Notes under the pieces: model-generated
The model's input: the letters and a program-made list of their open reading frames with translations, nothing else
What the model was told of the DNA's origin: nothing
Databases searched by the model: none
Position numbers and translations under genes: made by a program
NCBI RefSeq assembly: GCF_025997995.1
Contig: NZ_AP026683.1
Span: 2,108,501 to 2,172,500, forward strand
Source of the DNA: Sediminibacterium sp. TEGAF015
GTDB lineage: Bacteria; Bacteroidota; Bacteroidia; Chitinophagales; Chitinophagaceae
Reading direction: 5' to 3'
Length of the DNA: 64,000 nucleotides
Shown: positions 24,655-32,940 of the stretch, piece after piece
Numbering within the stretch: the stretch's first letter is position 1
Layout of the letters: each line of letters opens with the position of its first letter

Positions 24655-27600
24655 ATGAAAAAACTATTCTTATATCTTTTGCTTTGTTGTTTTTCAACAA
24701 CCATTCAATCTCAAAGAGAAGGCTATGCGTTTTTAAAAATTAGCAAGGAAGATGGATTGGGGTTAGCTTCTAATGTAGCCTATACTATATATCAGGACAA
24801 GCAAGGATTTATATGGGTTGGAACAGCCAATGGCCTGCAAAGATTTGACGGCAATCGTTTTATCAGTTACGGAATAAGCAAGGCAGAAAAAAATGATTTG
24901 CCAATAGCCGATTTACATCAAATAATTCCGGTTGGAAAGCAGCAATTGCTTCTGAATTATGGGTCACAAGGAAAAATTGGTCTTTTCAATCATGCTTCGC
25001 TAGAATACATACATATACCCATTGAATCAAAAACACCTATTCCCGCTAAAAATTCGATGAGGCTTCAATTAGACAGTAAGGAAAATGTGTTCTTAAATAT
25101 ATATGGTATAGGTTTATTCAAATATGATAAAAAAGTAAAAAAGTTTTTCCCTGAAAAAGAAATTTTATTTCCAACAGGCTGGTATCCCAATCAACATTTT
25201 GCTGAATACAAAAAGAAGAACCAGATTTGGTTTGTATGTGGAGAGAAAGGATTGGCGGTATTTGACAGAACAACAAAGAAATTATATACAAAGGAATATA
25301 ATCCGCTTTCTATTCCTCTTTTGAGTGAGAAATATAAATGGAAAAATCTAACAGAAATATATATAGACAAGAGAGATCGTTTTTGGATATTCGGATGGCC
25401 AGATAAACATGTAAAAACGGTTTATGAATACAACGGTACATCACTTTCAGATACTGCCGGTTTAAATTCAAATTTTCAATACGAAGAACTCAGGTATTTT
25501 TTTGAAAGTAAAAAAGGAAGTCTATGGATGTATGGAGCCAATGCGCTATACAGTTACAATCAAAGACTCAATAAATTCAACTATTATAAAAGTGAATTTG
25601 GAAGTAGCATTGGTATTCAATATGAGAATATCAATGACATGACAGAAGATAGAGACGGAAATATATGGATTGCCAGCGACAACGGTATCTATATGACCAG
25701 TGATCAGAGTAGTCAGGGCAATGTAGTGAATTTTATTTTTAGCGAAACCAAGGGTGGAATTGAGATTACAGACATTTTAGAACTGGCATCAGGGGGCTAC
25801 TGGCTTAGTACATGGGGATCGGGCTTACTTACCCTGAACAAGGAATTAATGAGCTATAAGAATGACCTATTGGAAAAAATGCCCTCGGGATTAAGTGAAG
25901 CCGACAAAATTCATTACAAACAAATTTGGAGTCTTCACCAACGAAAGAATGGTGAAATATGGTTAGGCTGTCAGTTTAGCAAATACATGATTTACGACAC
26001 AGTTACCCGCAAAATGCAATTTCATACCGTAAAGGAATTAAATGGTTCTACCATTCGCTTTATTACCGAAGACAATGATGGGAATATTTGGATGAGCAGT
26101 CAAAGGGGGGACATCATAAAATATAATGGAAAGCAATTTGAAAAAGTTCAGCAAATAGGAACCATTGTTCGAAAATTATTCTTTGATAATGAAGGTTTAC
26201 TATGGGTTACCTCTTTAAATCAAGGATTGTACTGCTTTACCAAAGACGGGAAAAAGCTAATTCATCATTATACTGTTTCAGACAAGTCAAATCCTCTTTT
26301 TCAAAAAGGCGGTGATGATATTGACCAATTAAACGATAGTACTATTGTGTATGCAGCAGGTGCGCTTAATTTTATACATAAAAAATCAAAAAAAGTTACT
26401 TGGCTAACTGTTGACGAAGGTCTTCCTGCTAATTCAGTTTTAAGAATTAGAAAAGACCATAAAGGTAATCTTTGGATGATAACCAGAAACGGACTTTGCA
26501 GATACAATCCAATCAATGGGATAATAACTCCCTATGAGAAAAAAGATGGTATTGTTATTGCTAACCTAACCACAGAAGCTGATTTTCTTACAAAAGACAA
26601 TAATATTCTTTTTGCGGGATCAAATGGACTTATCTATTTTTCTCCTTCTGCTTTTAGTAATAATGCTTTACCCCCCGATGTAGCCATAACCGATTTCAAG
26701 CTTTTTAACCATTATATTCCAGTAGACTCTTTACAACTATTGCCTAAAGTAGCATTGAATGCAGATCAGAACAGTTTTGCCATTAGTTTTTCATCGTTAA
26801 GCTTTTTACTAAGAGACAAACTCACTTATTATTATAAGATGGAAGGGCTAGACGAGGGTTGGATTAAAGCAGATAGAAACAATACAGTTAACTACTCTTT
26901 TTTAAGACCGGGGAACTATACGTTTAAAATATATTGTGAAGACAATGAGGGGAATCGATCAAAAAATATCAGTTCCATGCAACTCTTTATCCGACCTCCG
27001 TTTTGGAGAACAGGATGGTTCATCAGCAGTTTACTCACCCTAATAACATTAATTGCCTATACAATGCATCGGTTACGACTGAACAAGTTGATTGAGGTTG
27101 AAAATATTAGAACTAGGGTTGCGAGAGACTTGCACGACGATATGGGAAGTACGTTAAGTACCATTAATATTTTGAGTTCCATGGCTAAAGCAAGAATTAG
27201 TGATTCGCTCAAAACAGGTGAATACCTGAATAAAATTTCTGATAATAGTCAAAGAATGATGGAGGCAATGGATGACATTGTATGGAGCATTAAGCCTAGC
27301 AATGATAGCATGCAGAAAATTCTTGCTCGCATGCGAGAATTTGCCATCAACGTATGCGAGGCCAAAGATATTATGCTTGAATTTCAAAGTTCAGAGGAGG
27401 TAAACGATGTAAAGCTTAACATGGAAGCACGTAGAGACTTCTTTCTGATTTTCAAAGAAGCTGTTAACAATGCAGCTAAATATGCAAATTGTTCAAAAAT
27501 TAAAATAGTTGCTTCAGTTACAGGAAAGCGACTGAGTCTTCTCATTGCAGACGATGGTAAAGGGTTTAATGTGCAAGAAGCAGATAATGGGAATGGAATG

Positions 27601-27702
27601 GGAAATATGAGAAAAAGAGCAGATGCGCTAAATGGCAAGATTCAAATCAACTCTGTAATAAATACTGGTACAACTATCCAACTTGACATCCCTGTACAAT
27701 AA
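24655..27702 (+). CDS. Two-component sensor kinase with periplasmic beta-propeller (Reg_prop/Y_Y_Y, HisKA_3)
   Basis: A 1015-residue membrane kinase. A signal peptide (1-19) is followed by a long periplasmic part with repeated D-x-x-G-x-I/L-W motifs (for example DKQGFIWVGTANGL, DRDGNIWIASDNGI, DNDGNIWMSSQRGD), as in the two bladed propellers of Bacteroidota sensors. A Y_Y_Y domain lies at about 695-775 and one membrane helix at about 783-803. The cytosolic part is of the HisKA_3 type with His827 in ARDLHDDMGS, and its HATPase_c carries GNGMGNMRKRA. It has no C-terminal receiver or AraC domain, unlike the classic hybrid type, so it should phosphorylate the LuxR-type regulator two genes downstream. 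The ligand is unknown. Confidence 0.93.
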   Translation: MKKLFLYLLLCCFSTTIQSQREGYAFLKISKEDGLGLASNVAYTIYQDKQGFIWVGTANGLQRFDGNRFISYGISKAEKNDLPIADLHQIIPVGKQQLLLNYGSQGKIGLFNHASLEYIHIPIESKTPIPAKNSMRLQLDSKENVFLNIYGIGLFKYDKKVKKFFPEKEILFPTGWYPNQHFAEYKKKNQIWFVCGEKGLAVFDRTTKKLYTKEYNPLSIPLLSEKYKWKNLTEIYIDKRDRFWIFGWPDKHVKTVYEYNGTSLSDTAGLNSNFQYEELRYFFESKKGSLWMYGANALYSYNQRLNKFNYYKSEFGSSIGIQYENINDMTEDRDGNIWIASDNGIYMTSDQSSQGNVVNFIFSETKGGIEITDILELASGGYWLSTWGSGLLTLNKELMSYKNDLLEKMPSGLSEADKIHYKQIWSLHQRKNGEIWLGCQFSKYMIYDTVTRKMQFHTVKELNGSTIRFITEDNDGNIWMSSQRGDIIKYNGKQFEKVQQIGTIVRKLFFDNEGLLWVTSLNQGLYCFTKDGKKLIHHYTVSDKSNPLFQKGGDDIDQLNDSTIVYAAGALNFIHKKSKKVTWLTVDEGLPANSVLRIRKDHKGNLWMITRNGLCRYNPINGIITPYEKKDGIVIANLTTEADFLTKDNNILFAGSNGLIYFSPSAFSNNALPPDVAITDFKLFNHYIPVDSLQLLPKVALNADQNSFAISFSSLSFLLRDKLTYYYKMEGLDEGWIKADRNNTVNYSFLRPGNYTFKIYCEDNEGNRSKNISSMQLFIRPPFWRTGWFISSLLTLITLIAYTMHRLRLNKLIEVENIRTRVARDLHDDMGSTLSTINILSSMAKARISDSLKTGEYLNKISDNSQRMMEAMDDIVWSIKPSNDSMQKILARMREFAINVCEAKDIMLEFQSSEEVNDVKLNMEARRDFFLIFKEAVNNAAKYANCSKIKIVASVTGKRLSLLIADDGKGFNVQEADNGNGMGNMRKRADALNGKIQINSVINTGTTIQLDIPVQ

Positions 27703-27708
27703 AAATAT

Positions 27709-28815
27709 ATGAACAGAATACTAAGTCAAAAATTTCGCTTTTTTACTTTTATTAGTATATGCTTACTCGGATATGTACATGGCTATAATTTGAATATTAC
27801 TTATCTAGCCCCTTATAGTACTATTGAAGAGCCACTAAGTCTGACAACTTTCTTAGAGTTTTTAATTGCCAACGGACTCTTACGATTCAGAATTCCTTTA
27901 CTCTTTCTTATATCAGGTTATTTATTTGCCTATTATGACAATAGATCCTACGCTGACTCAATTAAGAAAAGATTTAAAACCCTAATTATCCCTTATTTGC
28001 TATGGAGTGCTATTGCACTACTTTTTACTTTTTTGTTGCAACAAAACAGCTATACTGCGAATATTGTAAAGGAAACTGGCATTGACCAGTTTGGAGACAA
28101 TAGGCCGTACTTGGAAATTGGCTGGGGAGGAATGCTTGATAGATTGCTTTTTGCACCAATCGCATACCAGCTGTGGTTTATACTAGCTTTATTCTTATAC
28201 AATCTGTTTTATCCTGTTATTAAATATTGCGTTCAGAAAGCTCCAATTATCTGGCTTGCATTTACCTTATTAATATGGATGGTGTCTGTACAAATCTTCA
28301 TATTTGATGGCCAGGGATTATTTTTTTTCAGCATAGGTATATGGGCACAGAAAAAGGGCGTGTTTCTAGAGAAAAGACCAGAATGGCTAAGCACAGGCAT
28401 CTTCTTTATTTTATTCCTTGGACTTTGTATTATCAAAACATTTATGGCATTTGAGCTTGAGCCTAATACTGGAACAACATTTTTCACTTTAATGATATTG
28501 CATCGTGCTTGCATTATTTGCGGCATGATAGCAATTTGGTATGGAATTGATCCAGTAATTAAGAATACTGTACAGCAAAAATGGTTTTTACAAATTAGCA
28601 ACTATTCCTTTTTCATTTTTGCTTTACACGTTCCTTTATTGCCTTATTTAATGAAATTTGTAATTATGTCAACAGAGGGGATCTGGTTGAATAGACTTTT
28701 AAGCTACTTATTGGTTCCATTAGTAGTCATGATTTTTTGTATACTAACAGGAAGTATTGTAAAGAAATACCTTCCGAAAACTTATCTAATATTAACTGGA
28801 GGAAGAGGGTTCTAA
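27709..28815 (+). CDS. Membrane acyltransferase, acyltransferase-3 family
   Basis: A 368-residue polytopic inner-membrane protein with about ten hydrophobic helices. It fits the acyltransferase-3 family (PF01757), which moves acetyl or other acyl groups onto sugars, lipids or peptides of the envelope. Family-like features are the N-terminal helix with GYVHGYN, then RFRIPLLFLISGYLFAY and the QLWFILALFLYN helix. The conserved catalytic His of the family would be the one in YVHGYN. It starts 6 bp after the kinase stop, so it is co-transcribed with it. Such a gene between a kinase and its regulator suggests that envelope acylation is part of this response. The acceptor is unknown. Confidence 0.85.
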   Translation: MNRILSQKFRFFTFISICLLGYVHGYNLNITYLAPYSTIEEPLSLTTFLEFLIANGLLRFRIPLLFLISGYLFAYYDNRSYADSIKKRFKTLIIPYLLWSAIALLFTFLLQQNSYTANIVKETGIDQFGDNRPYLEIGWGGMLDRLLFAPIAYQLWFILALFLYNLFYPVIKYCVQKAPIIWLAFTLLIWMVSVQIFIFDGQGLFFFSIGIWAQKKGVFLEKRPEWLSTGIFFILFLGLCIIKTFMAFELEPNTGTTFFTLMILHRACIICGMIAIWYGIDPVIKNTVQQKWFLQISNYSFFIFALHVPLLPYLMKFVIMSTEGIWLNRLLSYLLVPLVVMIFCILTGSIVKKYLPKTYLILTGGRGF

Positions 28816-28852
28816 AAACAAATGTTTAGGAGATAGAAATAACTGTAAAAGA

Positions 28853-28868
28853 ATACATATTTATGTGA
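28853..28868. promoter_or_regulatory. TCACAT-N4-ATGTGA variant before the LuxR-type regulator gene
   Basis: ATACAT-attt-ATGTGA: right arm perfect, left arm with two changes, spacer identical to that of the perfect site at 23330. It ends 49 bases before the regulator ATG, consistent with autoregulation. Confidence 0.5.
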
Positions 28869-28917
28869 TTGAATTAACTGCAATGAATTTGTATTTTTAA
28901 TATACAAAAATGCCCCA

Positions 28918-29550
28918 ATGATTAAAGTACTTATTTACGAAGACAATCCACAGTTAAGAGAAGGATTAACCATGCTGATTGATGGGAGTGAAGGATTTTC
29001 TGTGGTAGCAGCATACAAAAACTGTAATAATGCTGTAGATGAAGTAGCGGCATTTAAACCAGATGTGATTTTAATGGACATAGATATGCCCGGCATTAAT
29101 GGCATTGAAGGATTAAAAAATATTCGAGCCACGAATGACCAGGTAAAAATTTTAATGTTAACTGTTTTTGATGATAATAAAAATGTATTTGAGTCTATAA
29201 AAAATGGTGCAAACGGTTATATTCTTAAAAAGACAGCTCCGGCAAGATTGCTGGAATATATAGCGGAAGCTGCGAGTGGAGGAGCCCCAATGAGTGCTAA
29301 TATTGCTACTCAAGTTTTAAAAATGTTTTCTTCTATGAATAACAGTAAAGGAGAAGATTATAACTTAAGCGATCGGGAAAAACAAGTATTACAATTCCTG
29401 GTTAATGGATACAGCTACAAAATGATTTCATCTGAAATGTTTATCGCTATTGACACTGTCAGAAGTCATATCAAAAAAATTTATGAAAAATTGCATGTAA
29501 ACAGTAAAAGCGAAGCAGTAGCAAAAGCTTTTAAAGACAAAATTGTTTAA
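28918..29550 (+). CDS. LuxR/NarL-family response regulator, likely partner of the propeller kinase
   Basis: A 210-residue response regulator. The receiver (1-120) has E8/D9, phospho-acceptor Asp54 in LMDIDMPG and the conserved Lys in ILKKTAPARL. The LuxR helix-turn-helix covers about 146-208 (LSDREKQVLQFLVNGYSYKM and RSHIKKIYEKL). HisKA_3 kinases normally pair with LuxR-type regulators, and this one follows the propeller kinase with only the acyltransferase gene between. It has its own promoter region with a palindrome variant, so it is the best candidate for the protein that binds the TCACAT-N4-ATGTGA sites. That link is inferred. Confidence 0.93.
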   Translation: MIKVLIYEDNPQLREGLTMLIDGSEGFSVVAAYKNCNNAVDEVAAFKPDVILMDIDMPGINGIEGLKNIRATNDQVKILMLTVFDDNKNVFESIKNGANGYILKKTAPARLLEYIAEAASGGAPMSANIATQVLKMFSSMNNSKGEDYNLSDREKQVLQFLVNGYSYKMISSEMFIAIDTVRSHIKKIYEKLHVNSKSEAVAKAFKDKIV

Positions 29551-29558
29551 ATTGTTGC

Positions 29559-30335
29559 ATGAACTTAGGAATTAGCAATCAATTATTTATTGTTGGTGGA
29601 GCCGGCTCTGGCTTTGGTAAAGCTATCAGCTTAGCACTGGTAAACGAAGGGGCAAAAGTAATTGCAGTAGCCAGAGGAGAAGAAAAACTAAAAGAGCTTC
29701 AACTGCATGCACCTGAATTAATTGAAATTCTTTCTGGCGATTTATCAAACGAAGAAACACTTAATGCTCTTCTAAAAAAAATTGACAACAGAACCATTCA
29801 CGGAATGGTTGTCAATGCTGGAGGACCTCCGGCAAAAATGGTTTTAGAAACCAGTCTGGAAGATTGGGATCAAGCATACAAACAAATTCTCAGATGGAAA
29901 GTAGCTTTAACTAAAGCCATCATTCCTAAAATGATGGACAATGGCTATGGCAGGATTGTTTATATAGAAAGTGTTTCTGTAAAACAACCCGTTGAAAATC
30001 TGGTATTAAGTACCTCCTTAAGACTGGCCGTAGTAGGAATGGTGAAAACCTTGTCGCAGGAAATAGCACAATCTGGAGTAACCCTGAATATTCTTGGACC
30101 TGGATCACACAATACACCTGCCATAAACAGATTGTATATTAAAAAAGCTGAACAAACAGGAATGTCTTTTGAAGATGCTAAAAAAACAGGCATAGCTCAA
30201 ATACCTGTTGGCAAACTGGGCGAAGCAGAAGACTTTGCAGGATTAGCCATTTGGTTACTAAGCCCGCAAAGTAAATTTATAACGGGTCAAACTATTACCG
30301 TAGATGGGGGCGCAGTAAGAGGAATTATGGGTTAA
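29559..30335 (+). CDS. Short-chain dehydrogenase/reductase-like protein without the YxxxK motif
   Basis: A 258-residue Rossmann-fold SDR-family protein. The cofactor motif reads GGAGSGFG (about 13-20) and the NAG motif is present as NAGGPP. The catalytic YxxxK motif is absent: after IESVSVKQPV the expected position reads LSTSLRLAVVG, that is Ser in place of Tyr and Arg in place of Lys. Some SDR subfamilies annotated as 3-oxoacyl-ACP reductase-like carry such an S-N/T-x-x-R variant, and their activity is unclear. The C-terminal GGAVRG is family-typical. It starts 8 bp after the regulator stop and overlaps the convergent lipoprotein gene by 4 bp. Confidence 0.87.
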   Translation: MNLGISNQLFIVGGAGSGFGKAISLALVNEGAKVIAVARGEEKLKELQLHAPELIEILSGDLSNEETLNALLKKIDNRTIHGMVVNAGGPPAKMVLETSLEDWDQAYKQILRWKVALTKAIIPKMMDNGYGRIVYIESVSVKQPVENLVLSTSLRLAVVGMVKTLSQEIAQSGVTLNILGPGSHNTPAINRLYIKKAEQTGMSFEDAKKTGIAQIPVGKLGEAEDFAGLAIWLLSPQSKFITGQTITVDGGAVRGIMG

Positions 30336-31201
30336 CTTCCCAATTCCTGTTGCATCAGCAAAGCAGCAGCGGCATTTGCAAATAAAAACTTTTCATCTGG
30401 CTGAACCTCTTTTGCAAAATAAACAGCTCCCTTGTTAAGTAACGAAACAGCTGCTAGAGGTTGACCTTCCCTTGTTAAAAAAGCAAAGCCATAAGCACCC
30501 ATTGGCATATTCAAAACTCTACCCTTGCTATTAATCATACTACTCACAGGTACAATTTGATAATACTGATTTTTTGATCTAGCAAGATAGCCAATGTAAT
30601 TCTTGGTGGGCTGCTGTGCAGTATAGTTATCATGTATCATCTGCCAGGGCTGTTCATCCCCATTCATATACAATTGAACATAGTATATGGAAGTAGATGG
30701 TTTATTAGCTTGCTGCAAAATATCTAGCGCTATATTAAAAAGACTATTCTCGTTTTTACCTACCTGAACTTCGCGGGAATTAAAGTTGGATACAGCAAAA
30801 ACATCTGACTTATTTCCTTTATCATCAGAAATGCCAAACCGAAGTGTTTGTCTCTTTTTAATGTAGCTCAAAGAAATAATATTTGCGTATTCAGGAGTAC
30901 CTGGCAAACCGGTTCCTATACCGTAGGTAGATGGACCACCAAGGGTCCAGGAACGTTTAACATAGTGAGTAGAATAATTTCCAAAGCTTATTTTTTCCTT
31001 GGTAAAGGCAATGCCCCTCCCTTTTACGTCATAGGCTTCTTTGTTGTTCCAGGAATCTCCCTCCAAATGAAGATTCACCGTAGAGCAGCTAAAAGAAAAA
31101 ATAATCAAAAGTAAAATACCCAATACCCCAGGTAGATTTGTAGTAGCCTTTTTGCTAATATTTTTACCTACTTTATTCGGTTTCAGTTTAATAGTATTCA
31201 T
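30332..31201 (-). CDS. Lipoprotein of unknown function, 289 residues
   Basis: I do not recognise the family. A basic N-terminus (rich in Lys, residues 1-20) and a hydrophobic stretch end at the lipidation Cys in SFSCSTVN (about 40). The mature part looks mainly beta-stranded with Tyr/Asn/Gly-rich segments and ends in an Ala/Leu-rich helix. The start overlaps the end of the upstream paralogous lipoprotein gene by 14 bp, so the genes are translated from one mRNA. It probably belongs to the envelope response that the palindromic sites appear to control. Its 3' end overlaps the convergent SDR-like gene by four bases. Confidence 0.72.
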   Translation of the reverse strand: MNTIKLKPNKVGKNISKKATTNLPGVLGILLLIIFSFSCSTVNLHLEGDSWNNKEAYDVKGRGIAFTKEKISFGNYSTHYVKRSWTLGGPSTYGIGTGLPGTPEYANIISLSYIKKRQTLRFGISDDKGNKSDVFAVSNFNSREVQVGKNENSLFNIALDILQQANKPSTSIYYVQLYMNGDEQPWQMIHDNYTAQQPTKNYIGYLARSKNQYYQIVPVSSMINSKGRVLNMPMGAYGFAFLTREGQPLAAVSLLNKGAVYFAKEVQPDEKFLFANAAAALLMQQELGS

Positions 31202-31979
31202 AAGTATAAATTAAGTCAGTAGCCGAACCTTTCTGCTTCTTTATTCTTGTAGCAACATATCCATCATTTAAATAAGTATAAATGAATTGGATTTCATTGG
31301 TTACCAAGTTATTCTCATCAAAAGTGATTTGCTTACCAGGATTATTTTTCATCATGGTAACCCCTTTAATGAAAATATTTCCATACGCCCTAGATTCGGT
31401 GTTAACAGATTGATCATAATCGCTGAAAATAGTTTGTTCAACAAAAACAAATTTTGGATTATTTACAAAGCGAGAATAAGTCTTTTGTAAAGCAAGATTG
31501 CCGCGGGAATCATAGCTATATTCATATTTAATAGCATCGGGTGCATCAGGACCACTCTGACGGATTAACTCTAAAACTGCAACCAATTGATTCTGATTAT
31601 TAAATGTAGGGAATACCGTACTAATCCACTTACCATTTACAGCAGTGGTTCTAATTGAATCAAGCTTCCCTCCCGTATAATAATATTGTTGAATTCCTGC
31701 AGGACTCGTCTGTTTAGCCAGAAACTGATTATCGTAAATTATTTCTGTAGACAGTTTGCTAACTGTCCTATCCGTTATGTTATTTATGAATTGGACGGTA
31801 TATTTAGTTAAGTCGCGATTAGCATTGTATTCAAAAAACTGAAACTCCATGGGATCAGTGGAAATTTTTTTGAGCAATTTAACAGATGGCTCTTGAGGTG
31901 CAGGTATAGGAACTTGCTGTGGACTTTTTCTACAGCTGAAGAACAATATAGAAGCACTAAGTAGTATAAGTGTTTTCAC
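31188..31979 (-). CDS. Lipoprotein with RHS/YD-like strand repeats, paralogue 1
   Basis: A 263-residue lipoprotein of unknown function. I place the start at a GTG (31979): it gives a compact signal peptide with lipidation Cys in ILFFSCRKS and the same length (263) as its paralogue upstream. A longer ATG frame from 32030 would add an odd hydrophobic stretch and run through the regulatory palindrome. The mature part has loose YD-type repeats (FEYNANRDL, YSYDSRGNL) and a shared core with the paralogue (KLLKKIST at the front, FSDYD, KGVTMMKNNP and a final EYY). A possible -7 box TAAATTTA lies just upstream at 31986-31993. Confidence 0.75.
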   Translation of the reverse strand: MKTLILLSASILFFSCRKSPQQVPIPAPQEPSVKLLKKISTDPMEFQFFEYNANRDLTKYTVQFINNITDRTVSKLSTEIIYDNQFLAKQTSPAGIQQYYYTGGKLDSIRTTAVNGKWISTVFPTFNNQNQLVAVLELIRQSGPDAPDAIKYEYSYDSRGNLALQKTYSRFVNNPKFVFVEQTIFSDYDQSVNTESRAYGNIFIKGVTMMKNNPGKQITFDENNLVTNEIQFIYTYLNDGYVATRIKKQKGSATDLIYTYEYY

Positions 31980-32011
31980 GTAAATAAATTTAAAGCAAAG
32001 AAAATATACCC

Positions 32012-32042
32012 ATGTGATCCAAACAATCACATGAGTATGTGA
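32012..32042. promoter_or_regulatory. Perfect TCACAT-N4-ATGTGA palindrome plus an extra half-site
   Basis: TCACAT-gagt-ATGTGA occupies 32027-32042 and is perfect. An additional ATGTGA half-site lies at 32012-32017, two helix turns nearer the gene. The palindrome ends 47 bases before the GTG start of the first lipoprotein gene and lies just downstream of the second lipoprotein gene. Confidence 0.6.
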
Positions 32043-32047
32043 TATAT

Positions 32048-32839
32048 TTAATAGTATTCAAAGAAAGCCACTTCCGGATTCGGGCTACCTACTGTATTAA
32101 TAGTCTTTTTAGTGATATAACCTGCAGCATCATATTCAAAACTCACTGTCATATCAGATTCTAAATCATTGTTATGATTATACACTTTTATCTTTCGTGG
32201 ATTGTTTTTTAAAAGGGTTACGCCTGGAAAATAAAAGTCAACATAGTTGAATGATTCAGGATTGGGCTTGTTATCAAAATCTGAGAAAACCGTCTTTTCT
32301 TGAAAAACATAGTCACTGTTTCTGCTCATTTTTAAAGAGTAACTATTTTCAGTTAAATTGCCGTCGGCGTTATAGGTAAAAGTCCTCATCATTGCTACTG
32401 GCATTAAAGGGAATAAACCTGAGAAGTTGGTTGTGACAGATATTAACTTGCCCTGCGCATTATATTGAGGATATTCGGTACTGATAAGCCTGTTGTTCTC
32501 TGTATAATTCTTGATTGAATCAACCCTTCCATTGGTGTAAAAGAATTCCATAGAACCTGTTTGGTGTTGAACTTTTGAAAGCAGATTGCCTTGATAAGTA
32601 AAAATTGACACTTCAGTTGCAACTGTATTATTGATAAGATCATCAATATACTGACTTGTTAATTTAATTAGTTGTTTACTGGCATTGTACGTAAACAACT
32701 CAAACTCCTGAGAACTCGTAGAAATTTTCTTGAGTAATTTTTGTTCTACAACTGGTGTAGGTAAAGGCTGTTCCTTTTTTTTACAAGAAAAAAGTAGCAC
32801 TGACATTATTGCTACATAAAACACATTCATTGATTTCAT
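32048..32839 (-). CDS. Lipoprotein with RHS/YD-like strand repeats, paralogue 2
   Basis: A 263-residue lipoprotein, tandem paralogue of the gene downstream. The signal peptide ends at the Cys in VLLFSCKKK; a second Met at 32830 is an alternative start. The mature protein begins with a Pro-rich spacer. It then shares KLLKKIST, the YNA repeat starts (FTYNASKQL, FTYNADGNL), the FSDFD motif, the PGVTLLKNNP motif and the final EYY with its paralogue. I know no function; the repeats resemble short YD/RHS strands, suggesting a small beta-rich surface or periplasmic protein. A perfect palindrome lies 52 bases upstream of its start. Confidence 0.75.
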   Translation of the reverse strand: MKSMNVFYVAIMSVLLFSCKKKEQPLPTPVVEQKLLKKISTSSQEFELFTYNASKQLIKLTSQYIDDLINNTVATEVSIFTYQGNLLSKVQHQTGSMEFFYTNGRVDSIKNYTENNRLISTEYPQYNAQGKLISVTTNFSGLFPLMPVAMMRTFTYNADGNLTENSYSLKMSRNSDYVFQEKTVFSDFDNKPNPESFNYVDFYFPGVTLLKNNPRKIKVYNHNNDLESDMTVSFEYDAAGYITKKTINTVGSPNPEVAFFEYY

Positions 32840-32890
32840 TTAAAAAGATTTTTAGGCCACAAAGAACCTTGAAACCTCTTTTCAGGAAAA

Positions 32891-32906
32891 TCACATATTA
32901 ATGTGA
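32891..32906. promoter_or_regulatory. Perfect TCACAT-N4-ATGTGA palindrome before the second lipoprotein gene
   Basis: TCACAT-atta-ATGTGA ends 52 bases upstream of the start at 32839. A possible -7 box (GTTCTTTG on the reverse strand, 32860-32867) lies between, so the site is centred near -43 to -45. Confidence 0.6.
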
Positions 32907-32940
32907 ATAAGAATTCTTTAACAATTGAGCAATGGAAAAA

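Noticed and set aside
30321..30347. Hairpin terminator shared by the SDR-like and lipoprotein genes
   Set aside because: The GGAATT-at-GGG / CCC-AATTCC stem has a two-base bulge and no T-run on either side; too weak to annotate.
23215..32906. CRP/FNR-type binding sites
   Set aside because: The half-sites match TGTGA/TCACA, but their order is reversed (TCACA-N6-TGTGA), and no CRP-family gene is in the window.
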